From RYN-230 sp963760405 (GTDB lineage: Bacteria > Actinomycetota > Actinomycetes > Streptosporangiales > Streptosporangiaceae), in assembly GCA_963760405.1 (NCBI GenBank), contig CAVXCV010000002.1, forward strand, positions 838,737 through 902,736: a stretch of DNA of 64,000 nt, given 5' to 3'. This document shows, one piece after another, positions 1 through 9,193 of the stretch. The notes below the pieces were generated by a model. The model made no database searches and was not told where the DNA came from. It saw only the letters and a program-made list of their open reading frames with translations. The translations under genes were made by a program, and so were the position numbers. Positions within the stretch are counted from its first letter, which is position 1. The number at the start of each line of letters is the position of its first letter.

Positions 1-1
1 C

Positions 2-3000
2 CTGATCGGCTACGCCGTGGTGAAGGCGCTGACCTTGGTGAAGGAGATGAACAACGCCTACACCGAGGTGGACGGCAAGCCCGCGGTCGCCGAGCCGGGC
101 CACGTCAACCTCGGCCTGGCCATCGACGTCACCGCGAAGGACGGGTCACGGCAGCTCCTGGTGCCCGCGGTCAAGAACGCGCAGTCGCTGGAGTTCCGCC
201 ACTTCTGGATGGCCTACGAGGACGTGGTCCGCCGGGCCCGGACCGGCAAGCTGACCGTGGACGACTACGTCGGCACCACGATCACCCTGACCAACCCGGG
301 CACGATCGGCACCGAGCATTCGGTGCCGCGGCTGGTGGCCGGGCAGGGCTGCATCGTCGGGGTCGGCGCGATGGAATACCCGGCCGCCTACCAGGGCGCG
401 GCCGAGGACACCATGACCCGGCTGGCCATCAGCAAGGCGGTCACTCTCACCTCGACCTACGACCACCGGATCATCCAGGGCGCGCAGTCCGGGGAGTTCC
501 TGCGCCGGATCCACGCGCTGCTGCTGGGCGAGGACGGGTTCTGGGACGAGGTCTTCAAGAGCCTGCAGATTCCGTACGAGCCGGTCCGCTGGGTGCAGGA
601 CATCTCAGCCGGGCACGAGGACGACATCACCAAGTCGGCCCGGGTGCACGAGCTGATCCACGCCTACCGGGTGCGCGGTCACCTGATGGCCGACACCGAC
701 CCGCTCGAGTACAAGCAGCGCAAGCATCCCGACCTGGACATCAACCAGCACGGGCTGACCCTGTGGGACCTGGAGCGGACGTTCGCCACCGGCGGTTTCG
801 GCGGGCGGCCGCTGATGAAGCTCCGGGAGATCCTGGGCGTGCTGCGCGACTCCTACTGCCGCACGGTGGGCGTGGAGTACATGCACATCCAGAACCCCGA
901 AGAGCGGGCCTGGATCCAGGCCCGGGTGGAGCGGCCGCACGGCCGGGCCGACCATGACGAGCAGATGCAGATCCTGTCCCGGCTGAACGTGGCCGAGGCG
1001 TTCGAGATGTTCCTGCAGACCAAGTATGTGGGCCAGCGCCGGTTCTCGCTGGAGGGCGGCGAGTCGCTCATCCCGCTGCTGGATGCCGTGCTCACCGAGG
1101 CCGCCGACGCTGACCTGGATGAGGCCGTGCTCGGCATGGCCCATCGCGGGCGGCTGAACGTGCTGGCGAACATCATCGGCAAGTCGTACGCGCAGATCTT
1201 CCAGGAGTTCGAGGGCAACCTGGACCCGCGCAGCACGCACGGGTCCGGTGACGTGAAGTACCACCTCGGCGCGAGCGGCGTGTTCACCGCGAGCGACGGC
1301 GCCACGATCCCGGCCTCCCTGGTGGCCAACCCCAGCCACCTGGAGGCGGTCGATCCCGTGCTCGAGGGCGTGGTCCGGGCCAAGCAGGACGTACTCGATA
1401 TGGGCGAGCCCGGCTTCACGGTGCTGCCCGTGCTGATCCACGGCGACGCGGCATTCGCCGGCCAGGGCGTGGTCGCCGAGACGCTGAACCTGTCCCAGCT
1501 GCGCGGGTACCGGACCGGCGGGACGGTGCACATCGTGGTGAACAACCAGGTCGGCTTCACCACCGCGCCTGCAGGAGTCCCGGTCCAGCGTGTACTCCAC
1601 CGACGTGGCCCGGATGATCCAGGCACCGATCTTCCACGTCAACGGGGACGACCCCGAGGCCGTGGTCCGGGTCGGCCGGCTCGCCTTCGAATACCGGCAG
1701 GCGTTCCGCAAGGACGTGGTCATCGACATGATCTGCTACCGGCGGCGCGGGCACAACGAGGCGGACAACCCCTCGTTCACCCAGCCGCTGATGTACGACC
1801 TGATCGATGCCAAGCGGTCCACCCGCAAGCTGTACACGGAGTCGCTGATCGGCCGGGGCGACATCACCCTGGAGGAGGCGGAGCAGGCGCTGCGGGACTA
1901 CCAGCAGCATCTGGAGCGCGCCTTCACCGAGACCAGGGAGGCGGCCAAGCGGCCGATGGACCCCGGTGCCGTGGTCCGGCCGGCCACCACCGCCCAGCAT
2001 CCCATCCTCCACCGGGCCACGCCGACGGCGATCTCCGAAGAGGCGATCAAGCGGATCGTGGACACCCAGCTCCACCTGCCCGACGGGTTCACCCCGCATC
2101 CCCGGCTGCAGCCGCTGCTGGCCCGCCGCGCGACCATGGTCGAGCAGGACGCCATCGACTGGGCCACCGGTGAGCTGCTCGCCTTCGGCTCGGTGCTAAT
2201 GGACGGGCACCCGGTGCGGCTGGTCGGCCAGGACACCCGCCGGGGCACGTTCGGCCAGCGGCATGCGGTGCTGGTGGACCGGCACACCGGGGCGGAGTAC
2301 ACCCCGCTGCGCCAGTTCAACTCGGCCAGCGCCCGGTTCCACGTCTACGACTCGCTGCTGTCCGAGTTCGCCGCGGTGGGCTTCGAGTACGGCTACTCGG
2401 TCGCCCGGCCCGAGGCCCTGGTCTGCTGGGAAGCCCAGTTCGGCGACTTCGTGAACGGGGCGCAGACGATCCTGGATGAGTTCATCAGCTCGGGCGAGCA
2501 GAAGTGGGGCCAGTACTCCAGCGTGGTCCTGCTGCTCCCGCACGGCTACGAGGGGCAGGGCCCGGACCACTCGTCCGCCCGGATCGAGCGGTTCCTCGGG
2601 CTGTGCGCGCAGGGCAACATGACGGTCGCGCTGCCCACCACCCCGGCTAATTATTTCCACCTGCTGCGCTGGCAGGCGCTGTCCGGGCGGCGCACTCCGC
2701 TGGTGGTCTTCACGCCCAAGTCGATGCTCCGGCTGAAGGATGCGACCTCGGCGGTCGCTGACTTCGCGAACGGGGCGTTCCGCCCCGTGCTCGGCGACGA
2801 CGCGGGACTGGACCCGGCCGCGGTGCGCAAGGTGCTGCTCTGCTCCGGGAAGGTGTACTACGACCTGGCGCACAAGCGGTCTGAGGAGGGCCGGACGGAC
2901 ACCGCGATCATCCGGCTGGAGCGGCTCTACCCGCTGCCCGCCGCGGAACTGGCCGCCGAGATCGGCACGTACCCGGCCGAGGCGGAGGTCAGCTGGGTCC

Positions 3001-3197
3001 AGGAGGAGCCCGCCAACATGGGCGCCTGGCCGACCATGGCGATCAAGCTCCCCGACGCGGTGGGACGGCAGGTCCAGCACGTGTCGCTGCCAGCCAGCTC
3101 CGCGCCAGCCGGGGGGTCGGCCAAGGTGCACTCGGCCGAGCACCGGAAGGTGGTCGAGGAGGCGGTGCACCCCGACGAGGCGCTGCAGCAGGGATAG
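2..3197 (+). CDS. kgd: Multifunctional 2-oxoglutarate decarboxylase/dehydrogenase (Kgd), 5' partial, one frameshift
   Basis: This is the actinobacterial fusion of an E2-like succinyltransferase domain with the thiamine-diphosphate E1 domain of 2-oxoglutarate dehydrogenase, acting in the cytosolic TCA cycle. The reading frame is already open at base 2 (LIGYAVVKAL), so the N-terminus lies upstream of the window. Roughly the first 190 visible residues are E2-like (STYDHRIIQGAQSG). Then come E1 motifs HRGRLNVLANI, GDAAFAGQGVV and NNQVGF, and downstream YRRRGHNEADNP and LLLPHGYEGQGPDHSSARIE. The frame changes by +1 near 1570, where TTAPA should continue into ESRSSVYSTD; both sides match the family perfectly. 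About 1,065 of the roughly 1,230 residues usual for the family are visible. A single inserted base in a central metabolic gene is more likely a sequence error than inactivation. Confidence 0.93.
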
Positions 3198-3200
3198 CCG

Positions 3201-3380
3201 ATGTACTTCACCGACCGTGGCATCGAGGAACTGCAGGACCGGCGCGCCGAGGACGAGGTCAGCCTAGGCTGGCTGGCCGAGCGGCTGCGTGAGTTCGTGG
3301 ACCTGTTCCCGGAGTCGGAGTCAGCAGTGGACCGGCTGGCCAGCTGGCTGGCCCGGCTGGAGGACGAGGAAGCGCTCTGA
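3201..3380 (+). CDS. DUF6104 family small protein
   Basis: A 59-residue acidic protein starts with ATG only 3 bases after the kgd stop, so it is probably co-transcribed. It begins MYFTDRGIEELQDRR and contains VSLGWLAERLREFVDLFPE and RLASWLARLEDEE. I recognise this as the small protein commonly found immediately after kgd in Streptomyces and relatives. It has no membrane segment or signal peptide, and its function is unknown. The conserved position suggests a link to the 2-oxoglutarate dehydrogenase complex, but that is inference. Confidence 0.82.
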   Translation: MYFTDRGIEELQDRRAEDEVSLGWLAERLREFVDLFPESESAVDRLASWLARLEDEEAL

Positions 3381-3451
3381 GGCGAGGCAGGCGCGGCGGG
3401 CGTAAGCCCGCGGCCGCGGCCGTCGCCCCGGGGACCATCTCGCGATACATC

Positions 3452-3483
3452 TTGACTTTTGGGTGACGCGACATATCGTATGT
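3452..3483 (+). promoter_or_regulatory. Promoter and palindromic operator upstream of the DUF4097/PadR operon
   Basis: TTGACT at 3452-3457 is followed after 16 bases by TATCGT at 3474-3479, a plausible housekeeping promoter. The -10 lies inside the perfect dyad ACATATCGTATGT (3471-3483). PadR repressors often bind such ATGT/ACAT dyads, so autoregulation by the PadR protein encoded second in this operon is likely. The site is 33 bases before the first start codon. Confidence 0.5.
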
Positions 3484-3515
3484 GGTACCTGCCCAGGTGA
3501 GAAGGGAACGACGGC

Positions 3516-4358
3516 ATGCCGCGCTGGACCGTTGAATCACCGACCACCCTCGATTTCGACCGGGTCGCCGCACTCCGGGTCCGGGCCATCGCGGGCTCGG
3601 TGGCCGTGCTGAGCACTGACGACCGGCCCTGCCTGGACATCGCCAACGTCACCGGGCAGCCGGTGCTGGTCAGCCACTCCGACGGCGTGCTGACCGTCAG
3701 CTATGAGGACCTGACCTGGGAAGGGCTGCTCGGCTGGCTGCGCCCGCAACGGCACTCCGCGGCCATCACGGTGACCGTGCCCAAGGATTGCCCGGTCCAG
3801 CTCGGCGTGGTGACCGCGGGCGCGATCGTGTCCGGGATCGCCGCGAAGACCTCGGTGAAGAGCGTCTCGGGGAACATCACCCTGGATGGCGTGACCGGCA
3901 CCGTGGATGCCACTACCGTGTCCGGCGACATCGAGGCCCAGGGCATCGGCGGCGAGGTCGGGTTCAACTCGGTCTCCGGCGATCTCACCCTGGCCGATGG
4001 CGCCGTGGACCGGCTGGATGCCAAGACCGTGAGCGGGCGGATCACCGCCGACATCGACCTGAGCCGGGACGGCAGCCTGCGGGTGGCCACGGTGTCCGGC
4101 GCGGTGGCGATCCGGCTCCCCGAGGACACCGCGGCCCAGGTCGAGCTGCGCTCCACCACCGGCCGGGTGCAGAGCGAGTTCGCTGGCCTGGACTCCTGCC
4201 GCCAGCCTGGGGCGAGCGTGCTGAGCGGGCAGCTGGGTCCCGGCGGCGGATCCGGGCAGCTCGCCGTGACCACCATGTCCGGCCAGGTCACCCTGTTGCA
4301 ACGAGGCGATCAAGAGCCACCCCGGCAGGCCGCCGACACCGCGGGTGAGACCCGATGA
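3516..4358 (+). CDS. DUF4097 family beta-strand repeat protein
   Basis: This 280-residue protein has a DUF4097 (putative adhesin-like) repeat fold. The pattern S(V)SG(N/D/R)I-T recurs at short intervals: VSGNITLDG, VSGDIEAQG, VSGDLTLADG, VSGRITADI, VSGAVAIRL and MSGQVTLLQ. This is typical of a right-handed beta solenoid. There is no signal peptide or transmembrane segment, so it appears cytoplasmic here. The ATG is preceded by GAAGGGA. Its 3' end overlaps the next gene by 4 bases (ATGA), so it is translationally coupled to the PadR regulator, an arrangement I recognise from other actinobacteria. Biochemical function is unknown. Confidence 0.85.
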   Translation: MPRWTVESPTTLDFDRVAALRVRAIAGSVAVLSTDDRPCLDIANVTGQPVLVSHSDGVLTVSYEDLTWEGLLGWLRPQRHSAAITVTVPKDCPVQLGVVTAGAIVSGIAAKTSVKSVSGNITLDGVTGTVDATTVSGDIEAQGIGGEVGFNSVSGDLTLADGAVDRLDAKTVSGRITADIDLSRDGSLRVATVSGAVAIRLPEDTAAQVELRSTTGRVQSEFAGLDSCRQPGASVLSGQLGPGGGSGQLAVTTMSGQVTLLQRGDQEPPRQAADTAGETR

Positions 4359-5476
4359 GCCCGGTCTTCCGGCACGGCAGGCTCCGGCTCTACCTGCTCA
4401 AGCTGCTCGATGAATCACCCCGGCACGGCTACGAGGTGATCCGGCTGCTGCAGGACCGGTTCATGGGCGTGTACGCGCCTTCCCCGGGCACCATCTACCC
4501 GCGGCTGGCGCGGCTGGAGCAGGAGGGCCTGGTCACCCACGATGAGTCAGATGGCCGGAAGGTCTACCGGATCACGGAGAAGGGCCGGGCGGAACTGCAC
4601 AGCCGCGCCAGCGACCTCAGCGAGCTGGAGGAGGAGATCACCGCCTCGGTCCGGGACATCGCCCGCGAGGTCTCCGAAGACGTCCGCGCCACCGTGCGGA
4701 ACCTGCGCGAGGAGCTGACCTGGGCCGCTCGGGACGTGCACCGGCGCGGCTCCGCCGGGCCCGGCGCCAGCCCGCACGGCGAGGGCGCCAGCCCGCACGG
4801 CGAGGCGGCCCGGGACCGCGCGGACACCTGGCGGGAGGCGGCGGAAAGCGCCGAAGCCCGCCGGGAGCGCGCCGAAGCCCGGCGCCCCCGGGCCAGCGCC
4901 TGGCAGGAAGCGGCGCAGGAGCCAGCGGACGCCTGGCGTGAGGCAGCCGCGGAACACGTCGCCGGGGCCGCACGTGATCAGGCCCGGCAGGCGCGGGAGG
5001 AGGCCCGGCGGGCCCGGGAGGAAGGCCGCCGCGCCCGCGAGGAGGCCCGTCAGGACCGCCCTGGTCATGGCCGGGGCCAGCCGGGGCCGGGCGCGCAGGA
5101 CGAGCCGGGCCGGGGCCGCACCGGCTGGGACTGGCAGTCCTGGGCTGACTGGACCGGGCGGCGCAGCTGGCCGCCTGGCTCGGCGGGCTGGGCCAATCCC
5201 CGGGCGTTCCGCGACCTGGAGCAGCTGGCCCGGCACTTCAGCCGGGAACTGCGGTCCGCCGCCTGGCAAGCGCAGGCGGTCAGCGAGGACGCGGTCAGCG
5301 ACCTGCGCACGATCCTGGACGATGCCCTGGACCGGATCAAGGCCGAAGTCTTCGGCGACAAGCCCGGGCCCGGGCCAGCCCCAGGCTCAGCTGGCACCGA
5401 GGGCGCGGGCCAGGACGACAGCGCGGGCACCACTCCGCACGCGGCCGAGGCCAGCGAGCATCCCGCGGACAACTGA
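4355..5476 (+). CDS. PadR family transcriptional regulator with long charged C-terminal extension
   Basis: Residues 1 to about 90 form the PadR winged helix (YLLKLLDESPRHGYEVIRLL, then GTIYPRLARLEQEGLV and GRKVYRITEKG). A typical PadR protein is 110-190 residues, but this one has 373. Residues about 90-290 are rich in Ala, Arg and Glu with heptad-like runs such as ARQAREEARRAREEGRR, suggesting a long coiled coil. An internal near-repeat (GASPHGE twice) lies around residue 135. The last 90 residues contain another amphipathic helix region. The gene is coupled to the DUF4097 gene and probably controls the operon through the dyad at 3471-3483. The function of the extension is unknown. Confidence 0.85.
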   Translation: MSPVFRHGRLRLYLLKLLDESPRHGYEVIRLLQDRFMGVYAPSPGTIYPRLARLEQEGLVTHDESDGRKVYRITEKGRAELHSRASDLSELEEEITASVRDIAREVSEDVRATVRNLREELTWAARDVHRRGSAGPGASPHGEGASPHGEAARDRADTWREAAESAEARRERAEARRPRASAWQEAAQEPADAWREAAAEHVAGAARDQARQAREEARRAREEGRRAREEARQDRPGHGRGQPGPGAQDEPGRGRTGWDWQSWADWTGRRSWPPGSAGWANPRAFRDLEQLARHFSRELRSAAWQAQAVSEDAVSDLRTILDDALDRIKAEVFGDKPGPGPAPGSAGTEGAGQDDSAGTTPHAAEASEHPADN

Positions 5477-5639
5477 ACCGCCGCCAGCACCACCAGCTCG
5501 GGGCGGGTTTAACCAGAAGCCCTGATGGCGGGTGGCCGGTAGTATCTGGTATCGCTCTGTGACTGCCGCTGCGTCACCGCGCCGGCGATCCCGGCGGGAG
5601 CCCAGCCGGGGTTCAAGCCGTCGAATCAGGAGGTGCGCC

Positions 5640-6851
5640 GTGCAGGTGCCGCAGGCCAGCAGGCTGAACAACGTCCGGTATGACATCCGCGGGCCGGTGC
5701 TCCGGCGGGCCAGGCAGCTGGAAGCCGAAGGGCACCTGATCCTCAAGCTCAACATCGGTAACACCGCGCCGTTCGGGCTGCATGCGCCCGACCCGGTCGT
5801 GCACGACGTCGTGCTCAACATCGCCGAAGCCCAGGGCTACAGCGACGCGCGGGGTATCTACCCGGCCCGGCTGGCGGTGGCCCAGTACTACGCCGGCCTT
5901 GGCGTGGCGGATGTCGGGCCGGATGACGTGTACCTGGGCAACGGCGTGTCCGAGCTGATCGTGATGGCACTGCAGGCCCTGCTGGACTCCGGCGACGAGG
6001 TGCTCGTGCCGAGCCCGGACTACCCGCTGTGGACCGGCGCGGTGAATCTCTGCGGCGCCTGCGCGGTACACTACCGGTGCGAGGAGCAGGAGGGCTGGGC
6101 GCCGGACCTGGACGACATCGCCTCGAAGATCACCCCGCAGACCCGGGCCCTGGTGATCATCAACCCGAACAACCCCACCGGGGCGGTGTACTCCACCGAG
6201 ACCCTGCTCGGGCTGCTCGACCTGGCCCGGCGGCACGGCCTGCTGGTGCTGTCGGACGAGATCTACGACAAGATCCTCTACGACGACGCGGTACACCAGA
6301 GTGCGGCGGCGCTCGCGCCCGACCTGCTGGTGCTGACCCTGTGCGGGCTGTCCAAGACCTACCGCGCGCCCGGGTTCCGGTCCGGCTGGCTGGTGGTCAG
6401 TGGCCCACGCCGGGACGCGGCCGGGTACCTGGAAGGGCTCGAGCTGCTGGCCAACATGCGGATGTGCCCGAACGTGCCCGCGCAGTTCGCCATCCAGACC
6501 GCCCTCGGCGGCCGGCAGAGCATCACCGCGCTGCTGCAGCCGGGCGGCCGCCTGCGCGAGCAGCGGGATCATGCCTGGCAGCGGCTGACCGAGATCCCTG
6601 GGGTGGACTGCGTCAAGCCCGCGGGCGCGCTCTACGTGTTCCCCCGGCTGGACCCTGAGGTCTACAAGATCTCCGACGATCAGCAGCTCGTCATCGACCT
6701 GCTGGAACAGCAGCACCTGCTGCTCTCCCACGGCACCGGTTTCAACCTGCAGAGCACTGACCACCTGCGCATCGTGTTCCTGGCCGGGCTGGATGTGCTG
6801 GACGACGCGATCGGCCGGCTCGCTACCTTCCTGGGCAGCTACCAGCAGTAG
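5640..6851 (+). CDS. Pyridoxal-phosphate-dependent aminotransferase, class I/II (AlaA/AspC-like)
   Basis: This is a 403-residue fold-type I aminotransferase. Visible signatures are NPNNPTGAVY, SDEIYDKILYDD and the PLP-lysine region LSKTYRAPGFRSGW. It most resembles the alanine/valine-pyruvate aminotransferases (AlaA type) of actinobacteria, but the exact substrate is not proven. I chose GTG at 5640 because AGGAGGT lies just upstream (5628-5634) and the family N-terminus (VPQASRLNNVRYDIRGPV) starts there; the frame is open upstream to 5532 without family similarity. It is a stand-alone gene with cytosolic amino-acid metabolism as its expected role. Confidence 0.9.
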   Translation: MQVPQASRLNNVRYDIRGPVLRRARQLEAEGHLILKLNIGNTAPFGLHAPDPVVHDVVLNIAEAQGYSDARGIYPARLAVAQYYAGLGVADVGPDDVYLGNGVSELIVMALQALLDSGDEVLVPSPDYPLWTGAVNLCGACAVHYRCEEQEGWAPDLDDIASKITPQTRALVIINPNNPTGAVYSTETLLGLLDLARRHGLLVLSDEIYDKILYDDAVHQSAAALAPDLLVLTLCGLSKTYRAPGFRSGWLVVSGPRRDAAGYLEGLELLANMRMCPNVPAQFAIQTALGGRQSITALLQPGGRLREQRDHAWQRLTEIPGVDCVKPAGALYVFPRLDPEVYKISDDQQLVIDLLEQQHLLLSHGTGFNLQSTDHLRIVFLAGLDVLDDAIGRLATFLGSYQQ

Positions 6852-6906
6852 CGCGGGTCAGCCCGGTCGCTCATGGGCACTGGCCGGAAAGGCCACCCTG
6901 GCCGCT

Positions 6907-7092
6907 GTGTTCGCTGGCCTGACGATCGCGGTCGCGGCCGGGTCCGCTGCCTGGTGGCCGTTCGCGATCGTTCTTGCCGCCACCGGCTTTGCCTTTCTCT
7001 TCGGCCTGTCCAGCTACGGCGTCGGTGAAGAGGACCCGGCGGAGGACGACGCGGACACCGGGCAGGCAGCCCGGTCCCCCGTCAGCCAGTGA
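6907..7092 (+). CDS. Small two-helix membrane protein, function unknown
   Basis: A short frame contains two hydrophobic segments (FAGLTIAVAAGSAAWWPFAIVLAATGFAFLF, split around WW) and an acidic tail (GEEDPAEDDAD). The start is uncertain: GTG at 6907 is the first start after the aminotransferase stop, while the frame is open back into that gene. It could be a real small membrane protein of about 61-70 residues. I do not recognise a family. Confidence 0.4.
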   Translation: MFAGLTIAVAAGSAAWWPFAIVLAATGFAFLFGLSSYGVGEEDPAEDDADTGQAARSPVSQ

Positions 7093-7116
7093 TCTGCCGT
7101 CCGGCCCGGTTCGCTC

Positions 7117-8085
7117 CTAGACGGTGAAGACGACCTTGCCGAAGAGCTCGCCTCCGGCCATTGCGGCGAACCCGTCCGCGGCATCCTGCAGCGGCAGCAC
7201 CCGGTCGATCTTCGGGCGGACCCCGGTCTGCTCGCAGAACCGGGCCAGCCGGGCCAGCTGGTCGCGGGTGCCCATGGTGCAGCCGATCACCGAGAGCTGG
7301 AGGAAGAACACCCGGTTCAGGTCCGCGGACGGCGTCGCGCCGCTGGTCGCCCCGGAGACGACCACCCGGCCTCCGGGCCGCAGCGAGCGCAGGGAATGTG
7401 CCCAGGTCGCCTCGCCCACCGTCTCCATCACCGCGTCCACCCGCTCCGGCAGCCTGCTGCCCGGGGCGAAGACCTGGTCGGCGCCGAGCTCCAGGGCACG
7501 GTCCCGCTTGTCCGCCGACCGGCTGGTGGCCCAGACCCGGAACCCGGCCGCGCGGCCGAGCAGGATCAGCGCGGTCGCCACCCCGCCGCCTGCCCCCTGC
7601 ACCAGCACGGTGGACCCAGGCGCCAGCCCGGCCTTGTCGAACAGCATGTGGTAGGCGGTGAGGTAGGCCGTGGGCAGGCAGGCCGCATCGGCAAAGGACA
7701 GCGCGGCAGGCTTGGGCACCAGGTTCCGCCGGGGCACGGCCACCTGCTCGGCGAACGTCCCGTCGTAGCGCTCGGACAGCAGCGAGCGCCGTGGGTCGAG
7801 CGTCTCGTCGCCGCCGGCCGCGGCCGGGTCACCGATCACCGAGTGCACGATGACCTCGTTGCCGTCCTCGTCCACCCCGGCGGCGTCACAGCCCAGGATG
7901 ATAGGCAGCCGGTCCGCGGAGATGCCCACCCCGCGCAGCGTCCACAGGTCATGGTGATTCAGGGCCGCAGCCCGGACCGTGACCGTGGCCCAGCCCGGCT
8001 CGGGCGCGGGTTCCGGGCGCTCGCCCAGCTCCAGGGCCTTGATCGGGTCATCGGCGTCGATGCGTGCAGCGGTCACAGCGAACAT
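7117..8085 (-). CDS. Zinc-binding-type dehydrogenase / quinone oxidoreductase (MDR superfamily)
   Basis: A 322-residue medium-chain dehydrogenase/reductase. The N-terminal GroES-like domain contains NHHDLWTLRGVG and ILGCDAAGV. The Rossmann domain starts at VLVQGAGGGVATALILLG. The C-terminal KIDRVLPLQDAADGFAAMAGG is typical for quinone-reductase-like MDRs. The structural zinc-cluster cysteines are not evident, which favours an NADPH:quinone reductase-like enzyme over an alcohol dehydrogenase. It is transcribed toward the aminotransferase gene and away from the CGNR regulator. The substrate is unknown. Confidence 0.88.
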   Translation of the reverse strand: MFAVTAARIDADDPIKALELGERPEPAPEPGWATVTVRAAALNHHDLWTLRGVGISADRLPIILGCDAAGVDEDGNEVIVHSVIGDPAAAGGDETLDPRRSLLSERYDGTFAEQVAVPRRNLVPKPAALSFADAACLPTAYLTAYHMLFDKAGLAPGSTVLVQGAGGGVATALILLGRAAGFRVWATSRSADKRDRALELGADQVFAPGSRLPERVDAVMETVGEATWAHSLRSLRPGGRVVVSGATSGATPSADLNRVFFLQLSVIGCTMGTRDQLARLARFCEQTGVRPKIDRVLPLQDAADGFAAMAGGELFGKVVFTV

Positions 8086-8260
8086 GGGCGCACCTTAACC
8101 TGCCGGGCCAGCCGCCCGCTGGCCCGGGGGCGGCCGCAGCGGGCCAGCGGGCCGGAACCGCCCGGGGCGGCCCTCCGGAAGGCCCGGCCGACCCGGGCCG
8201 TCTGTGCCATACTTTGGGACGGGGAAGCGGGCGTCATGCCCTAAGCACCGAAGGACTGGA

Positions 8261-8836
8261 GTGGATCTCACTTCCTACGCCGAGCTGGCGGTGCGGTTGG
8301 TCAACACGGGCGAGCCGGGTAACGGCCGTCCTGATCAGCTTGCCACCATGGAGGCGTACCGGGCCCTGGTGGCGGACCGGCCCCAGCTGAGTACCCGCGT
8401 CATCGCCACGGACCTTGACGCGCTCCGGCAGCTGCGCACCGAACTGCGGCTGATTTTCACGGCTTGCGCCGCGGATGATGCGGACGGCGCCGTGGCCCGG
8501 CTGAACGCACTGCTCGCCCGGCACCCCATTCACCCGGAGGTCGCACGGGACGGGGACGGGGGTCCCTGGCATCTGCACCACGCTGACAGCGGCTCGGTGG
8601 CCGACCGGTACGCCGCTGGCGCGATCATGGGACTGGCCGGCATCATCACCATGCTGGGTGCCGACCGGCTGCGCACCTGCCAGGCCGGGTCGTGCCCGGA
8701 CGTGTTCGCGGACACCAGCACGCGCGGTGCCCGGCGGTTCTGCTCCGACCGCTGCGCCGCCAAGGTCAACGTGACCACCCTGCGCCGCCGTCGGCGCAGC
8801 CAGGACAGCGACCGCGCCTCCACCGCCGCGGTCTGA
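8261..8836 (+). CDS. CGNR zinc finger domain-containing protein (putative stress regulator)
   Basis: A 191-residue protein of the ABATE/CGNR family. The N-terminal half (DLTSYAELAVRLVNTGEP) matches the ABATE domain. The C-terminal CGNR finger is RLRTCQAGSCPDVFADTSTR followed by RRFCSDRCAAKVNVTTLRRR, giving four zinc-ligand cysteines. GTG at 8261 was chosen because AAGGACTGGA lies directly upstream and the family N-terminus begins there. The finger suggests DNA binding. These proteins are usually annotated as transcriptional regulators, but targets are not predictable here. Confidence 0.85.
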   Translation: MDLTSYAELAVRLVNTGEPGNGRPDQLATMEAYRALVADRPQLSTRVIATDLDALRQLRTELRLIFTACAADDADGAVARLNALLARHPIHPEVARDGDGGPWHLHHADSGSVADRYAAGAIMGLAGIITMLGADRLRTCQAGSCPDVFADTSTRGARRFCSDRCAAKVNVTTLRRRRRSQDSDRASTAAV

Positions 8837-9193
8837 CCGCCCGGCGGATTCCGGCCGGATCCGGACTGATCCGACAAATCCGGCAATCCTCCCCCGGCTG
8901 TTCCGGTGCCCGGCCCGGCAGATTTCACCTCGGTGCCGGGTGATTTCGCGCCGCCGCGGGCCGCCCGGCCGGCGCCCAGCCCATCCCCGGTCATCCGGGC
9001 TGACCTGGCCCGATCGACTCATCCAGGACAAGGCCCGCAGATCGGCAATATCTGTCGTGTGGTGGGCGGATCGTGATCCGTGTTATCGAAATGAAGCCAC
9101 CGACTTCTTCTCAGGATGTTTGACGATCATTACCATGAGGCCTACTCACCGGCCGTATGGCCCACGTATGCGGACCCGAAAGTAGGTTCGGAG
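8837..9193. promoter_or_regulatory. Intergenic region with palindrome upstream of APC permease
   Basis: No gene is visible in these 357 bases. A perfect dyad CGGATC-GT-GATCCG lies at 9067-9080, 36 bases before an alternative ATG at 9116 and about 115 bases before the preferred start at 9194. It is a candidate operator for the permease; the regulator is unknown. Confidence 0.35.

Noticed and set aside
605..1729. 374-residue reverse-strand frame opposite kgd
   Set aside because: High-GC shadow frame; kgd motifs on the plus strand are unambiguous.
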